Positions 33,203 through 44,830 of a stretch of 64,000 nucleotides of DNA are shown here, piece after piece. How positions within the stretch are numbered: position 1 is the first letter of the stretch; each line of letters starts with the position of its first letter. The position numbers and the translations under genes were made by a program. The stretch lies in the NCBI GenBank assembly GCA_016617855.1, contig JAECUM010092833.1, forward strand, positions 124,001 to 188,000, written 5' to 3'. This DNA is from Megalonaias nervosa (taxonomy: Eukaryota; Mollusca; Bivalvia; Unionida; Unionidae). A model generated the notes under the pieces. The model searched no databases. It had not been told where the DNA came from and saw only the letters and a list, made by a program, of their open reading frames with translations.

Positions 33203-33576
33203 TAACTTGTTAGTAATCTCAAATAGCTCTTTGCAGCTTGAACTTTCCGTGATCTTAGTACTGTAGTGGACTGATTTCGCTGCGTGGACTATGTTTGTGA
33301 CATTCTTCTTAGCGGCCTCATAGGTCTGCTTATGATTAGTGAGTCTGGTGGAAAGCCAAAGCCTCTCAGCTTTATGGCGGTCTCTTTTAGCAGTGCGAAG
33401 CTGGTCCCTAACACTGCTATATCACGGAGAACACTTCTGAATTGCTACTCTGCACTTGGTTGCTGGGGCATGTTTGTCAAGCAATGAACGCAGGCAGTTA
33501 TCAAGTTGTTCTGCTGTAGGAGGTAAGCTAGTTGTTAGGTTTGCTTGGATGTCATGCATTAGTTTGGTTCTGTTTA

Positions 33577-34320
33577 TCATATGGAGGTTTCTCTTAGTAG
33601 CGAATAAAGGTGGAGGGTTAGGGACCGATATGTTAAGATGGCATATAATGCAGAGGTGATCTGATAAAGTTTGTGGGACACCAGAGAGGACTGTAGAATA
33701 TTATCATCAGGTCTGTAAAGAATCCAGTCTAAAATGTGACCATGTTTATGGGTGGGTTGGCTAACTGACTGTTTGAGGTTGAAAACGCGAATGGAATCTA
33801 GGAGTTTTGATGTGCATGGGTTTCCAGGACAGTCAAAGTGAAAGTTGAAATCTCCAAGAATAATCAGGTTGCCACCTATTGAACTTCCATACTCCAGGAG
33901 ATTCGGAAACCGCTCCAAAAAGAGAGATTCTGTCAGCTTGTTTTTTCTACTAGGAGGAGGGCAGTAGAGGCAGAAAAAATGGACTGACCTTTGTTCCAGT
34001 GTGAGTGTAGTTTGGACTAGTTCAAATGATGTGTGGTAGAAATTGAAGGTTGTAGTGTAGTTAAGACGGTTGATCATGGAGTTCTTTGTGATGACAGCAA
34101 TTCACCTCTGCGAGAGTGGTGGGGGAATGATTTGATGGAGTAACCGGTGGGTGTTAGATCTGCGCACTTGGGTTCATCGCCTGATGTTTTTAGCCATGTT
34201 CCTGTCAGCAAATAGATGTCGATATTCTGATCGTTGATAAAATTAACTATTTCTGTGTGCTTTTCCGATGGTCCTACTGATTGGGCATTGAATAATGCGA
34301 TGCGCAGTGGTATCTCCTCA
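33577..34320 (-). pseudogene. L2-like apurinic endonuclease domain
   Basis: Read on the minus strand, ALFNAQSVGPSEKHTEIVNF opens the domain (34300). DIDIYLLTGTWL-like IDIYLLTGTWL follows, where the usual catalytic Glu of TETWL is Gly. After a frameshift near 34080 come CLYCPPPSRKN (33970), LIILGDFNFHFD (33860), QPTHKHGHILDWIL (33750) and a degraded SDH box read as SHKLYQ (33680). These blocks are those of the AP-type endonuclease that nicks target DNA in L2/CR1 elements. The lost Glu and frameshift imply it is inactive. Confidence 0.8.
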
Positions 34321-34864
34321 ATAGTTTACACAAAGGTTGACGATTTAATTGGAATTTGAATTAGGTTGTCTAAATTAACGGCCAAATTTTTAAATTTCTG
34401 TGCCAGAAAGGGCGAAAGGGAGATAACTGGATATCTTCTTCCTGTTCTACGCCGGCCAGCTTTGAAACGCTTCTTTTTTCGCTTCCATTTACAGTTATGG
34501 AATGATGAATGTAGTCCCAGGTCATTTAGTCTAGTGCACAATGTAGTGTGGAGAGCCAACGAGTGGTCATTTAACGCAATTAATGAGGGTCCATCATAGC
34601 ATAAATGGGTGGACTGGAGAGTATCACGTGATGGCGGTTTGTTCGATAACAAAGGAAGCTGCAACAGTGGAGCAAGACAGCTGAGAAAAAGTCTAACTTT
34701 CTCATTTCCAATACAAGAAGATGAAGAAACACATTCGAATAGAACAGCCAGTGCATGATGAACATAATAACCCAGACGAAGACAGACAACAAGCACATAG
34801 ATCATGAAAAATGGCACAAAAATCCGGGACAGCTGCCTCAAGCCAGTTAAGAAATAGTGGCCAT

Positions 34865-35082
34865 CTTGAATTCATCTTCAAAGTTATGTGGAACAAGCTT
34901 CCACTGTGTGTAGTATCTGCTGAAAATATTACATTAAGAAGAGTTATCATGAGTATGTATGTGTTTCTAATAGATAATGGAATTTAGTATTTTAATACTA
35001 AACATGTAAAATATACATTAATTACAGTTATCTTTCATATAATGAAGAATGTTATTCTCTCCTTAAGAGGGACTCAAGGGAG
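34865..35082 (+). pseudogene. 3' end of the interrupted plus-strand LINE
   Basis: MWNKLPLCVVSAENITLRRV (34880-34950) is the usual LINE ending (LWNxLP, then SFKxxL). A 3' UTR follows with GAGGGACTCAAGGGAGATTA near 35067, a variant of the GAGGGCCTCAAGGTAGATTA terminus of the other CR1 copies. It is separated from its upstream half (to 31256) by the L2-like insertion. Its tail merges with the tail of the Rex1-like copy. Confidence 0.7.
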
Positions 35083-36085
35083 ATTAAGAATAAAAATAAT
35101 AAGAATAAGAATTCTTTATTTCAGACTACATAGTCCATACATCTAAATTAAAATATAGATATAAATTAAAGGCATTGTAAACATAAAAGAACATATATAT
35201 ATATGATGCGTACAAGTATACAGATACATCTACAACAATTAACTGTGCCCAGCATTGTTTAAAGTGAAATTAAGTGGCACATTTAAAGAGTAATTTGTTC
35301 CATCTACTAATAATATGACAATTGAAATGAATGTCACAGTTCCAAAGATATTGCAATATACAGATCTTACTATTAGATATTCTTGTTATCACTGAGAATA
35401 CATAGTTTCTCATTACTTCATCAAAACTGAATACATTATAATTTACAAACATGTTGGAGGCACTGTTCCATCTAGAAAGTCCTAACAGAAAACAAAGACC
35501 ATTATTATAACCAATAACTAGTTTTCTTTTTATACATTCACTAAAATTTGTCCACAGAGGAGCACAATACATTGTGCAGCAATAAGATTTCAGTAATCTA
35601 ATTTTGATATTCAATGAACAATTCTTAAATTTACGTAGAAGCATGTTTGTTTGAGTACACAAAAATCGGTAATGTCTCATCATATCTTCATTATCTGACT
35701 GATTGGATTTCAAAATATGACCCAAATACATATAACTGTTGACATACATAAGAGCATTGCCTTTAAGATGTACAGGGGGAGGAGATGGTAATTTGAAATA
35801 AGTTGACTGAAAGACCATTCATACTGATTTTTTTGTATTATAAATGATATCATTCTCTAATGTGTATTGTTTAGATATCTTTAATAATTTCCTTCAACAT
35901 GTGATAGAAGGACTTATCAATGACATATCATCAGTAAAACTAAAATTGTTAAGAAACAAATATATTAAATAACAAAGGGGAAAGAATACCCCCCTGCATT
36001 ACCCCATTGGTTACATGGAAAGTGCTGGATATTACATTTTCACATTGCACATAATACAACTGTTTGCCATACCAGTACAAGCTGA
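35083..36085 (-). pseudogene. Rex1-like LINE, minus strand, RT and 3' UTR
   Basis: From the right: LYWYGKQLYYVQCENVIS (36085-36040), STFHVTNGVMQGGILSPLLF (motif B, 36040-35970), then after a frameshift FTDDMSLISPSI (motif C with Tyr replaced by Thr, about 35935). The 182-codon frame 35818-35270 carries YLGHILKS, NMLLRKF, IRLLKSYCCTMYC and LWTNF. The 3' UTR (TAGTCTGAAATAAAGAATTC) ends in a TTCTTATT-type tail at about 35083. It is the same family as 6196-6850. The 5' part, including the endonuclease and motif A, is missing. Confidence 0.8.
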
Positions 36086-36098
36086 AAATATCAGAATC

Positions 36099-37901
36099 AT
36101 GGAAACACATTTAAATGCCAGCCTGGTAGGTTCCTTACTCAGCACACTTAGCTCAACCTTTTCTGCATCATTCTCTGGCTTTAGTATGTCTGATATACCT
36201 GAAGATCAGAGCCACACATATAATCCCATGCTGGCAAGTCATGTACAGAGTGAAAATGAAAACAATGGTACAGGTGATGATTTGGAGTTATCCAATGTGG
36301 CTGACATTTATCCAGAATTCCTGAGGGTCAAACATAATAAATACAGTATCACTGTGCATATAGATCCACAAATGTTTGAGTTTGTAAAACATATATTGGA
36401 TTCAGAACCTTGCATGATTTCATGCAGTTCAAGTGTTCAAAATGGTACTATCTACAGAACACAAGAGATAAACACTGTGACTTCTACATTGTATAAAACA
36501 ACATCTGTCCTACACATACAGGGGCTGAAATGTTTCAGATGGTTAGATCATATTGTCTGCAAATGTAGACAGGATGAGAGTGCCCATACTAACGGCAGCT
36601 ATGGGCTGACATCTACACCAGCAACTAGATGTAGTACCAAACATGAAACAGCTCCTAAAGTCTTTGACCTAGATGACTCCAGCAATAAAATTAACACCCT
36701 TCCAGAGTGTCAGGCAATTACATGCCCCATAAATCATGACCACTGCAGTGATGGCTTAAACCATAAAGATTTCTCCATGTGTGTAGTCAAAAAACAATTA
36801 GGAACTTGGAGGCCCAAATTGAAGAATTAAAACTACAGTTACATGCTATTAAGTCAGCACAGGGAAGGATTAATGAGCAAGTAAGCTCATGTGAAATAGC
36901 AATTCAGACAGACTCCCAAATAGCAACAATGTCAGATGCTCAGACACAGACAATTCCAATACCAGCCAAGAGAAAATGTAAAATGACCATGCAAATAACG
37001 ACTGGCACCCAAAGTAATCCAGCATTGCAAACAACAGTACCTCCCTCTCAGTCATGTGTCACACCTGCAACAGCAATAAGTGTACACCCATGGCCCTCAG
37101 CTCAGACAAGTCTGTTGCCTGCACCAACAACTGAACTTCCCAGTGCTCAGACAAATGTGTCAACATCAGCTCAATTAACTCACACAACTGAGGCACCAAG
37201 TTCAGCACCCCTTCCTCCAAGACGTGTGTGAAACACAAACCGGAGTCCAACACATGAAATCACAAGCCAGAAAAGATAGGACTCTAATAATTGGCTCCTC
37301 AGTGTTGAAAAGTATAATACCAAGGAGACTTCTTAAAACAGATGTACAGACTCGAAGAGGTGCAAAAATCGACAACATCACGGAAAGAATAATGAATACT
37401 GACCTAACCAAATACAACCAAATTATTATTTTAGTAGGTGGAAATGATGCCAGTGATGGAAGGTCACTAAATCAAATCTGAACAGATTTTGAAAGTTTAC
37501 TGTATGCTGCTAGGTATTGCAGTCCAGAGACATGTAAAATAATGATATCAGGACTACCACCTCGTGTAGACACCAGGGTGAAAGAAATCAATGATCTGAT
37601 AATTGACCTATGTGAAGACTTCAGCCTACAGTACATTCCACAATACACATCTTTCTTTCTTCAGAACCTGGATGTCAACCTAAGTCTCTACCACGGAGAC
37701 AAAATTCATTTAAGCAGAAAAAGAACCTCTCAACGACTGAGAAATATCAACATGTATGCCCCCATTTTCAGGCACTATAATGAAGAGTACTGTCTCTACT
37801 GTGGGGAAACTGGGCATATGACACAGGTATGCCATCATGGCAAACAGACTGAGTGCATCAGATGCTATAAATTTGGACACAAACAAAAACTCTGTCAATG
37901 A
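36099..37901 (+). pseudogene. CR1 ORF1: coiled coil, SGNH esterase-like domain, CCHC knuckles
   Basis: Frame 1 (36099-36830) starts METHLNASLVGSLL and holds an unfamiliar block (EFLRVKHNKYSITVHIDPQM, then HIQGLKCFRWLDHIVCKC) and a Cys/His cluster (CPINHDHCSDGLNH). After a frameshift near 36785 comes a probable coiled coil (NLEAQIEELKLQLHAIKSAQ) and a Pro/Thr/Ser-rich stretch to 37231. After a second shift near 37225 comes a domain with IIGSSVLKSI (block I, usually GDS), ILVGGNDASD (block III) and DKIHLS (Asp-x-x-His pair). These are the blocks of the SGNH/GDSL esterase described in CR1 ORF1. One TGA lies at 37479. Two zinc knuckles end the protein (CLYCGETGHMTQVC and CIRCYKFGHKQKLC). Role in life: RNA-binding particle protein. 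Confidence 0.8.
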
Positions 37902-38005
37902 ATGTATTTTATACATACTAGGAAGCTGGCAAAGAGGAGAATACTAATGCATCATCTATAACAAATCTGAATTTACTTAGTGAGACTCTTGACTCTAACT
38001 ATTCA

Positions 38006-40930
38006 ATGGACACTGTTGTTAATGCAAATGTTAATGGATTTTCAGGGTCTGTATGTGAGTTTGAAGACGCTAATATATATGAACATTTAAATATGGAAAT
38101 TAGATGTCAGAATGATAAAAGTAGTATGGAGACAATCTCATTGAGTACCCCATTGCATGATGACATACATATAATTGATATGAAACTAAATACACTAAAA
38201 GGTTTTAACATAGGTCACTTAAATGTACAAGGTATAGCAGGGAAAAACAGACCAAATTAAGTTAATGTTGTCTTCCAAGGAAAATAATATACATGTTTTA
38301 GGACTCACTGAAACCAAATTAAATGCTAACCACAATGATGATCTATATCACTGTCAAGGCTACAATAAACCATTATGCAGGGACAGAGAGACAGCAGGTG
38401 GAGGTCTTGTCATATACATTAGGGAAGATGTAAATGCAGAAAGGCGGCTTGACTTGGAGTCACAAGAAATTGAGAGTATCTAGGTGGAAATTTCTCAAAG
38501 TAATGCAAAATCATTCCTAGTTGGTTTCATCTATAGGCCACCTTCCTCCAAAGCAATTTGGAATGATAACTTTTTGAAACAAATGGAAAATGTTCTTGCA
38601 CAGGAGAAAGAAACATATATACTTGGTGATATAAATAAGGACCTTCTCAATACTCAAATAAGGAACAACTGGATGGAATTTATTGAATCATTAGGCCTAG
38701 TCCAGCTGGTAAATGAGCCCACAAGGGTAACAGAAAGATCAAGCATTCTTATTGATCACATTTATACCAACCTACCAGACAATGTCGCTTGTGTTAATGT
38801 ACTAAAAGTTGGTCTTAGTGACCACTATGGTTCTTTTTTGACAAGAAAGGTTAAATGCAAGAGAAATAAGAAAAATATACACAAAACTATCACTTACAGA
38901 TCGTTCAAAGATTTTAATGAAGAACAATTTCTCAATGACCTGTATAAAGTTCCATGGAATATGATCCAAAATTTGGATGACATAGATGAAGCTCTGATGG
39001 TGTGGACTGACTTATTTATGGTTGTAGTCTCTAAGCATGCACCACTGAAAGTACATCGGGTAAAGAATGAAATCCAACCTAATTTGCTTACTACTGAAAT
39101 CCTGGACGCTATGAAAACACGAGACCAATTCAAGGCTATGGGAAACCATGCACAATATAAAGTATGGAGAAATAAAATAACATGTATGATTAAAAAGGCT
39201 AAAAAAAATTATTATCAATCATTGCTTGAAAACAAAAAGAGCAAGAAAAACTCCATTTGGAAAGTCTTCAATGAACTCACTGGAGGAACACACAAAGATC
39301 AGATAAATAAAATTCACTCACTTCTGGTGAATGACACCATAGTCACTGATGACAATGACATTGCAAATGTTTTCAATGATTTTTTCACCAACATTACCAC
39401 AAAGTTAAAAGAACCAGTGATTCAAAACAACTTTAATGAACTGAAAAAGTTCTGCAGCAGCAAAATCTCTAAGGAGGTATGTTTCTCTATCCCACCAGTA
39501 TCAAAAAAAGTTTGTTAAAAAATGTCTCAGTTAACTTGATACCAAGAAAGCTACAGCACTTGATCAGATTGGTCCATGACTCATTAAATCTTCTGCCTCT
39601 GCTATTGTTGATAGCATAACATTCATAATCAGTTTAAGTATTGCAACCTCATCTGTCCTCAAAATATGGAAAACTGCAAAAGTAACTCCTATTCACAAAT
39701 CTGGTTCTAAGGATGATGCTGATAACTACCGGCCAATCTCAATACTACCAAACTTGTCAAAATTGATTGAAAAACATGTCCATGACTCATTCATGTCATA
39801 TTTAACCAAACACTTGCTGTTACACCCTAATCAATCAGGCTTTAGACAGAAACATTCATGTGAGACTGCCTTGATCTCCCTAACTGATAAATGGCTTCAA
39901 GCACTTGACCTGAAAATCTACCAATGTGATGAGAGCACAGTTAGATGGTTTACTTCATACTTAAGTGAGAGAAAACAACATGTTTATATAAATAATGTTC
40001 TGTCTGAACCTGAAACAATTACATGTGGAGTATCACAAGGCTCAATTCTAGATCCATTACTATTTATTAGTGACCTACCACTTGTACTAAGGGACTCAGT
40101 ATCATCTACAGATCTCTGCAGACGACACAACATTGTCAGACATCCAAAACACAAAGCATGAACTCAAAATTTCTTTACAGAATGCCCTAAACAAACTGGA
40201 CAACTGGTGCACATGCAATGGCATGGTGGTAAATACTGGTAAAACTAAAATATTACTTATCTCAACATGGCAAAAAAGGACAAGACTTGATAGTGATGAA
40301 CTATGTCTGACATGGAAGGATAGAATTTTGCAAATGGTCTGTCATGATAGACTACTTGGTGTTTTGGTAGATAATAACCTATCATAGACTGAACATATCA
40401 AACATATCAGTAAAAAAGTCAATTCAAGTTTATGGCTTCTAATAATAATAATAATAATAAAGTAGGATAAGACACTTTCTCCCTGATAGGCACAGAAAAT
40501 TATTTTATAACAGTTACATACAACCCTATTTAGACTACTGTAATACAGTATAGGGTAATTCAAATGATAAATACTTAGTAAAGCTGGCACATCTTCAAAA
40601 AAAAGCATTTGGGCTAATATCAATACAGAAAGAAAGCAAGGAAAATTTTAGCTGGTAAGTTAAAAATATTACCTATTAAAGACTGAATCTGTTTGAGAAA
40701 AGCCAAATTAATGTACAGGATATCCAATAATAGTGATCCTGAATATTTACAATCACTATTCCAATATAGGCTACCTGGTAATACTCCCGACCTGTGATCT
40801 ATGTCTACCAAACAGTGTAAAATTCCCAAACCAAATAAGGAATTATTTAAAAAAGTTTTCAATGCTCTGGAACTTTGCTCTGGAATAGTATTCCAGTTGA
40901 GATTAGAAATGTCCACTCTGTTTCCTTCTT
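38006..40930 (+). pseudogene. CR1 ORF2: endonuclease and reverse transcriptase, damaged
   Basis: The endonuclease begins FNIGHLNVQGIAGK (38200), shifts frame, then shows HVLGLTETKLNAN (38290), AGGGLVIYIREDV (38395), a TAG at 38481, GFIYRPPSS (38525), YILGDINKDLL (38620), ILIDHIYTN (38750) and GLSDHYGSF (38815). Catalytic-box residues are all visible. A 345-codon frame (38484-39518) covers the linker. The RT starts after a shift near 39500 (KKATALDQIGP, then a TGA). It shows WKTAKVTPIHKSGSKDDADN, YRPISILPNLSKLIEKH (39735) and NQSGFRQKHSCETAL (39830). It then jumps from WLQALD to LKIYQCDES (39912), so motif A is deleted. Motif B is SQGSILDPLLF (40035) and motif C reads SADDTT (40117) after a frameshift. 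A TAA run (40439-40461) sits in the thumb region. Confidence 0.8.
40439..40461. repeat. (TAA)n microsatellite inside LINE RT
   Basis: Seven to eight trinucleotide units interrupt the RT C-terminal region between VNSSLWLL and RHFLPDRHRK. This may be expansion of a short run, or an insertion. Confidence 0.85.
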
Positions 40931-41041
40931 CCAAACCCAGTATATCAGAGATGCAGTTAAAATAAGTAAATTCCTTTGTATGAGGGCATCAAGGTATATT
41001 AGCTCTTAGCTAATTGTGTTACCCTAGTTAAATAAATAAAG

Positions 41042-42075
41042 TCTTTATAGTTACAACGGAACAAAAACGAGCAAGGCTAGATAGTGACAAACTCCAGGTT
41101 CTGTTTGACAATGTGAGCCTTAATATGACCTCTCAGGATAAAATTCTTGGTGTATTCGAAGATAACAATCTTACTTGGTCTATCCACATTAAACACATTT
41201 CAAAATAGGTTAATTTTTATCTTTGGCTACTGAGGAAAATCAAAGCTTACATTCCTCTTAAGTATAGGGTCATCTTTTAGAAAAGTTATATTGAGCCATA
41301 TCTGGACTATTGTAATGTTATTTGGGGTAATACCTCTAATTCAAACATTACAATACTTTTATGACTCCAAAAGAGGGCTTGCCATTTGATTCTAGATCAA
41401 TATATAGACAATTTTCAGGATACAATGAATAATAGAAACGTTTTAACAATACGTGAAAGAATATTTCTTAGAAAGGCCAAATTGATATATAAAGTATCCA
41501 GAATAGCCATTCCTGTCTATCTAAGCAATATCTTTCACCAAAGAGATGCTGATGATACTCCAAATTTAAGGTCCATAAGAAGTAAAAATTACATTATACC
41601 AAGGTCAAAGAAGGAATTGTGTAAAAAAAGTTTCAATGTTCTGGTCCACTGGTATGGAACAACATTCCCAGTGACATAAGGCAGGCTCCTAGCATTTCTT
41701 CTTTTCATAATCAATGTCTCAAATGGATGAAATCTTTAGAAAATTGAACAGTTCTAGTACAATAAATAGCGCTTGCTTTGCTGTAATTTTGCATCATTTT
41801 TACAGTTGAATTTTTCAATGCAGGATGATATTTTATATTTTATATATGTTTATGTTTTCACAGGTGCCAGTGCATGTGTTCCAGGCTTGATACTTTGACT
41901 TTTAAAATCACTTAATTATTTAGTGTCAAGCCAGATTCTTCACATCATGTTGTATATACTATATATGTTGTACATAACAGATAGAAGGCCTCAAGGTTGA
42001 TTAGTTCTGTAACTAATCGAGTTACCTTCTCTAAATAAAGTCTTTATTATTATTATTACATGTATTATTATTATA
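41042..42075 (+). pseudogene. Truncated CR1-like copy abutting the first one
   Basis: It begins in mid-RT with ARLDSDKLQVLFDNVSL and ILGVFEDNNLTWSIHIKHIS (41075-41200), parallel to TRLDSDELCLTWKD in the upstream copy. It continues YIEPYLDYCNVIWGNT (41290) and a frame at 41386-41679 (RIFLRKAKLIYKVSRIAIPV). The 3' UTR has GCCTCAAGGTTGATTAGTTC and ends AATAAAGTCTTTATTATT near 42062. The 5' end joins the AAAGTCTTTATAG tail of the first copy with no intervening sequence. It encodes no endonuclease or RT core. Confidence 0.8.
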
Positions 42076-42084
42076 CAGTCACTG

Positions 42085-44830
42085 CAATTAAAGATAGGAT
42101 CTTCCCTAGAGGATGAGTTTGACCATTGTGTGGAAGAGTCAGTATGTTTGTATGCCTTGGAAGTCTTATTGGAAGAGAAATTAACATGACAAGAGTAAAG
42201 GAACCCAGGATTGTGATGTCCAGTGTGGAACAATTAAGAGTGCATTGCTAACAAGATCAGCAATAATTTTATTCAGTATTTTTCCAACAAGATTAAAAGG
42301 GGGGAAAATGTATGGGATTAAATCATGCCAAGAGAAAGAAATGGCATCAGTTTTAAAAGCACCTGGTTCTGGAAACCATGAGAAGAACTTCTTTAACTGA
42401 CAGTTTAATCTAGATGCAAAAAGATCTATGTCTGGAACAAAAGTCTGTGCACACAATCTTTGAAAAATTTCACTCTTTAACTTCCATTCAGTGGAGTCAG
42501 AAAAGTTCCTGGACAGAAAATCTGTCTTTTATTTTATCATGCTCCAAATACCTGTATTGCATTGGGCTTCCAGGATTGCATAAAGGGCATTAATAAGCAT
42601 ACCAATAAATGATGCCAACTCTCGTACTCTGACATATTTTCTTTCAGTGAACTTCTTGGCAAAAGCATGAATCTTTTCCACTTTCTCCTCAGTAAGAAAA
42701 ACCTTAAACTGTACAGAGTCTAACACAAGACCAGAAAAGGTAATTCGTTGAGATGGAATAAGCACTGAATTTTCGAGATTGATAGTGAAACCAAGAGATT
42801 TTAATGTCTCAATCATAGTCCATGTGTTTTGTAAGCAATTGTCACTGTCACCTTCCAAATTCAATGAGTCATCAATATAATATGAACACCTAATGTACTA
42901 CTGTCTAAACCATGCATAAATGGGTTTTAGGATCTTAGTGAAAACTCTTGGAGCAGAAGAAAGCCCAAAAGATAAACACACAGACTGAAACAGTTGACCA
43001 TTCCAAATAAACTTTAGAAACTTCTGATAATCTTTATGTATTGGAATACTAAAATAAGCATCCTTGAGATCAAATGAAGTAAAGAGATCATTTTTCTGGA
43101 TGAGATCTAAAACAATTTGAAATGTTTCTTGCTTGAAATGTTTATAATGAACAAATTTATTCAACTTTTTCAGGTTAATAACAGGCCAAAATTTTCCATT
43201 AGGTTTGGGAACAATAAAAATGTTCGAAAGAAATTGATTACTCTCGCATGTGGATGGAACTATAGCTGCTTTGTTTAGAAGTTCACTGATTTCATTGGAA
43301 ATAATGGTTCTCTGCTCATCAGAAAAGGGAATTTCTTTTGGAAAATAGGACTAAAAAGGCATGGAATCAAACTCTATTTTGTACCCCAAAACTGTTTGCA
43401 AAATCCATGGATCACAAGTAAATTTATTCCACATACCAATACATTGTTTAAACTTTCCAACAGAACTTACCTCTATAATTTTAATTTGTGGGCTTGTTTG
43501 GGGAACTGTATCAGCAGGTCTCCTTCCTCTGTTGGAATTTTGGTATTTATACATGTACAAATTTTGAGCACCATAAGGTTGAGATATAAATCTTGCCCTC
43601 TCGTTGAAACCTGGACCTCGTATGGGTCCACTGCCTCTAGCACCACAGCCTCTATTGAAACCTCTATAAGTTCGGGCAAAAATTTTCATTTGCAAGTACA
43701 AACCCAGTGTCACATCTTTTAACTTTCTTGGCCACATCATCCCCAAAAAGCATGGATGTTATGGGGGTATGCATATTACAAAGATTGGAATATTTCCTTT
43801 TTAAATACGGTTGAATCATATACCTCTTTCTGAGGGAGACATGATATTGCACCTTATAGTTTGAATCAGCTACCAGGGGTCACACTGTAGGGGAGGGGAT
43901 GGACCACCCACTCCACTGTCTAGCCAAGTCTTGGCTTTGCTAAACCTGTGAAAGGACTCCTCAATCATGACTGAACAAAAAAAGGAACATGAGATCTAGT
44001 CGTACGTTTGCCCCTGAAATTGTTTTGAAACTTGAGAATTTTAGAATCACCAGAAAATGATGGTCTGGGACACAGGTCACTGGGCAATTATTGAAAGACC
44101 AGCTCTATTCCTCCTCTAACACTTTAGCTGACAGGTGAGGATGGGGTACCAACTCTGCTTGTTCTGTTAGATCTGGACTCTCTTCTTATTGGGAAGCTTG
44201 ATACCATCACCAACATGGGGCACTGTGGACTGGAAAGGCACTGCTCCCCACTTATCAAGGGAGCAAAACTTCCTGCCTTCATTAAGCTGTAAAAAGTAGA
44301 GGGTGATGCTCCTCCATCACAAGGGGGCATAATGCACTCTCTACCCTTTTCTGGACAAAAGAGGGTGCTGCTCCTCTGTGAGAGGGGAGTTTGACTCTCT
44401 ATCCTAGTGAAAAAAAGAGAGCACTGCTCCTCCCTCTATGGAAGGTGCAACTTACTCTCTGCCCTCACAACCCATTCTCCATCCATTTTTAACCTACCTT
44501 AGGAGGGTCCCACTAGCCCTAAGAGTCTCTGGAGAGACATCAGTAATCTTTCTCTGAGACCTGATGGACACTGAGAATGAGAACTTCAAAAATTCTGAAG
44601 ATCCCAAAGGAATTAGTTTCCTCACCTGGTATACCTATGTTCTGCAAGGTCCCAGATTTTGTCAGACCAAAGACTGCAGAAGGGACAATCATCTGTCCTC
44701 TCACAGCAAGTGCAAGATAAACAAGCAGGGTGCATGTCCCATGAGGACTTCTTATGACCACACTCACCCATGCCCTGCTTAGACCTTGTTCATAACTGAA
44801 AAGATTTTCTTTACAAAAACATCTATGCAA
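42085..44830 (-). pseudogene. DIRS-like retroelement: gag, RT and RNase H remnant
   Basis: Read on the minus strand. A Cys-rich N-terminus (ECGHKKSSWDMHPACLSC, then DDCPFCSLWSDKIWD; 44780-44650) with frame breaks downstream. Gag C-terminus TSMLFGDDVAKKVK (43750) and GRxRP-rich stretch. FKQCIGMWNKFTCDPWIL (43440). RT: FIVPKPNGKFWPVINLKKLN (43220-43160), FTSFDLKDAYFSIPIHKDYQ (43090), LSFGLSSAPRVFTKILKP (42960), then a TAG, and YYIDDSL (42880). Thumb and RNase H-type C-terminus: FVPDIDLFASRLNCQLKKF, WFPEPGAFKTDA and YIFPPFNLVGKILNKI (42440-42270). These blocks match DIRS-type tyrosine-recombinase retroelements. No recombinase or methyltransferase is seen. The 3' side stops at the CR1 tail (42075). 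Confidence 0.75.

Larger units (their letters stand above)
31257..34850 (-). mobile_element. L2-like LINE, minus strand, nearly full length
   Basis: The 3' end lies at 31257 with GGCGCTATACAAAGTCCTCA followed by an ATT run, the usual L2/CR1-type terminus. Going 5' (rightward) come the RT C-terminus, RT, linker, endonuclease, a basic stretch (KWKRKKKRFKAGRRRTGRR, about 34470) and a leader to about 34850. It is inserted in the plus-strand LINE: sequence before 31257 (GAGCCCCCATACTCTGG) and after about 34865 (TTATGTGGAACAAGCTTCC) encodes adjacent parts of that LINE. A possible short target duplication (CAGTTA) is present near 31252 and 34846. Confidence 0.85.
36086..41041 (+). mobile_element. 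CR1-like LINE, plus strand, both ORFs
   Basis: The left limit is where Rex1-like coding on the opposite strand stops (about 36085, plus or minus 30). ORF1 is at 36099-37901 and ORF2 at 38006-40930. The 3' UTR has GAGGGCATCAAGGTATATTA, TAGCTAATTGTGTTACCCTA and AAATAAATAAAGTC, ending at about 41041. A second, truncated copy starts directly after. About 5 kb is close to full length for CR1. Lesions are few enough to read both ORFs but include an RT deletion, so it is not autonomous. Confidence 0.85.

Noticed and set aside
36015..36098. N-terminal extension of CR1 ORF1 upstream of 36099
   Set aside because: The opposite strand here encodes clear Rex1-like RT (QLYYVQCENV and GVMQGG blocks), so the plus-strand frame is probably open by chance before the element begins.
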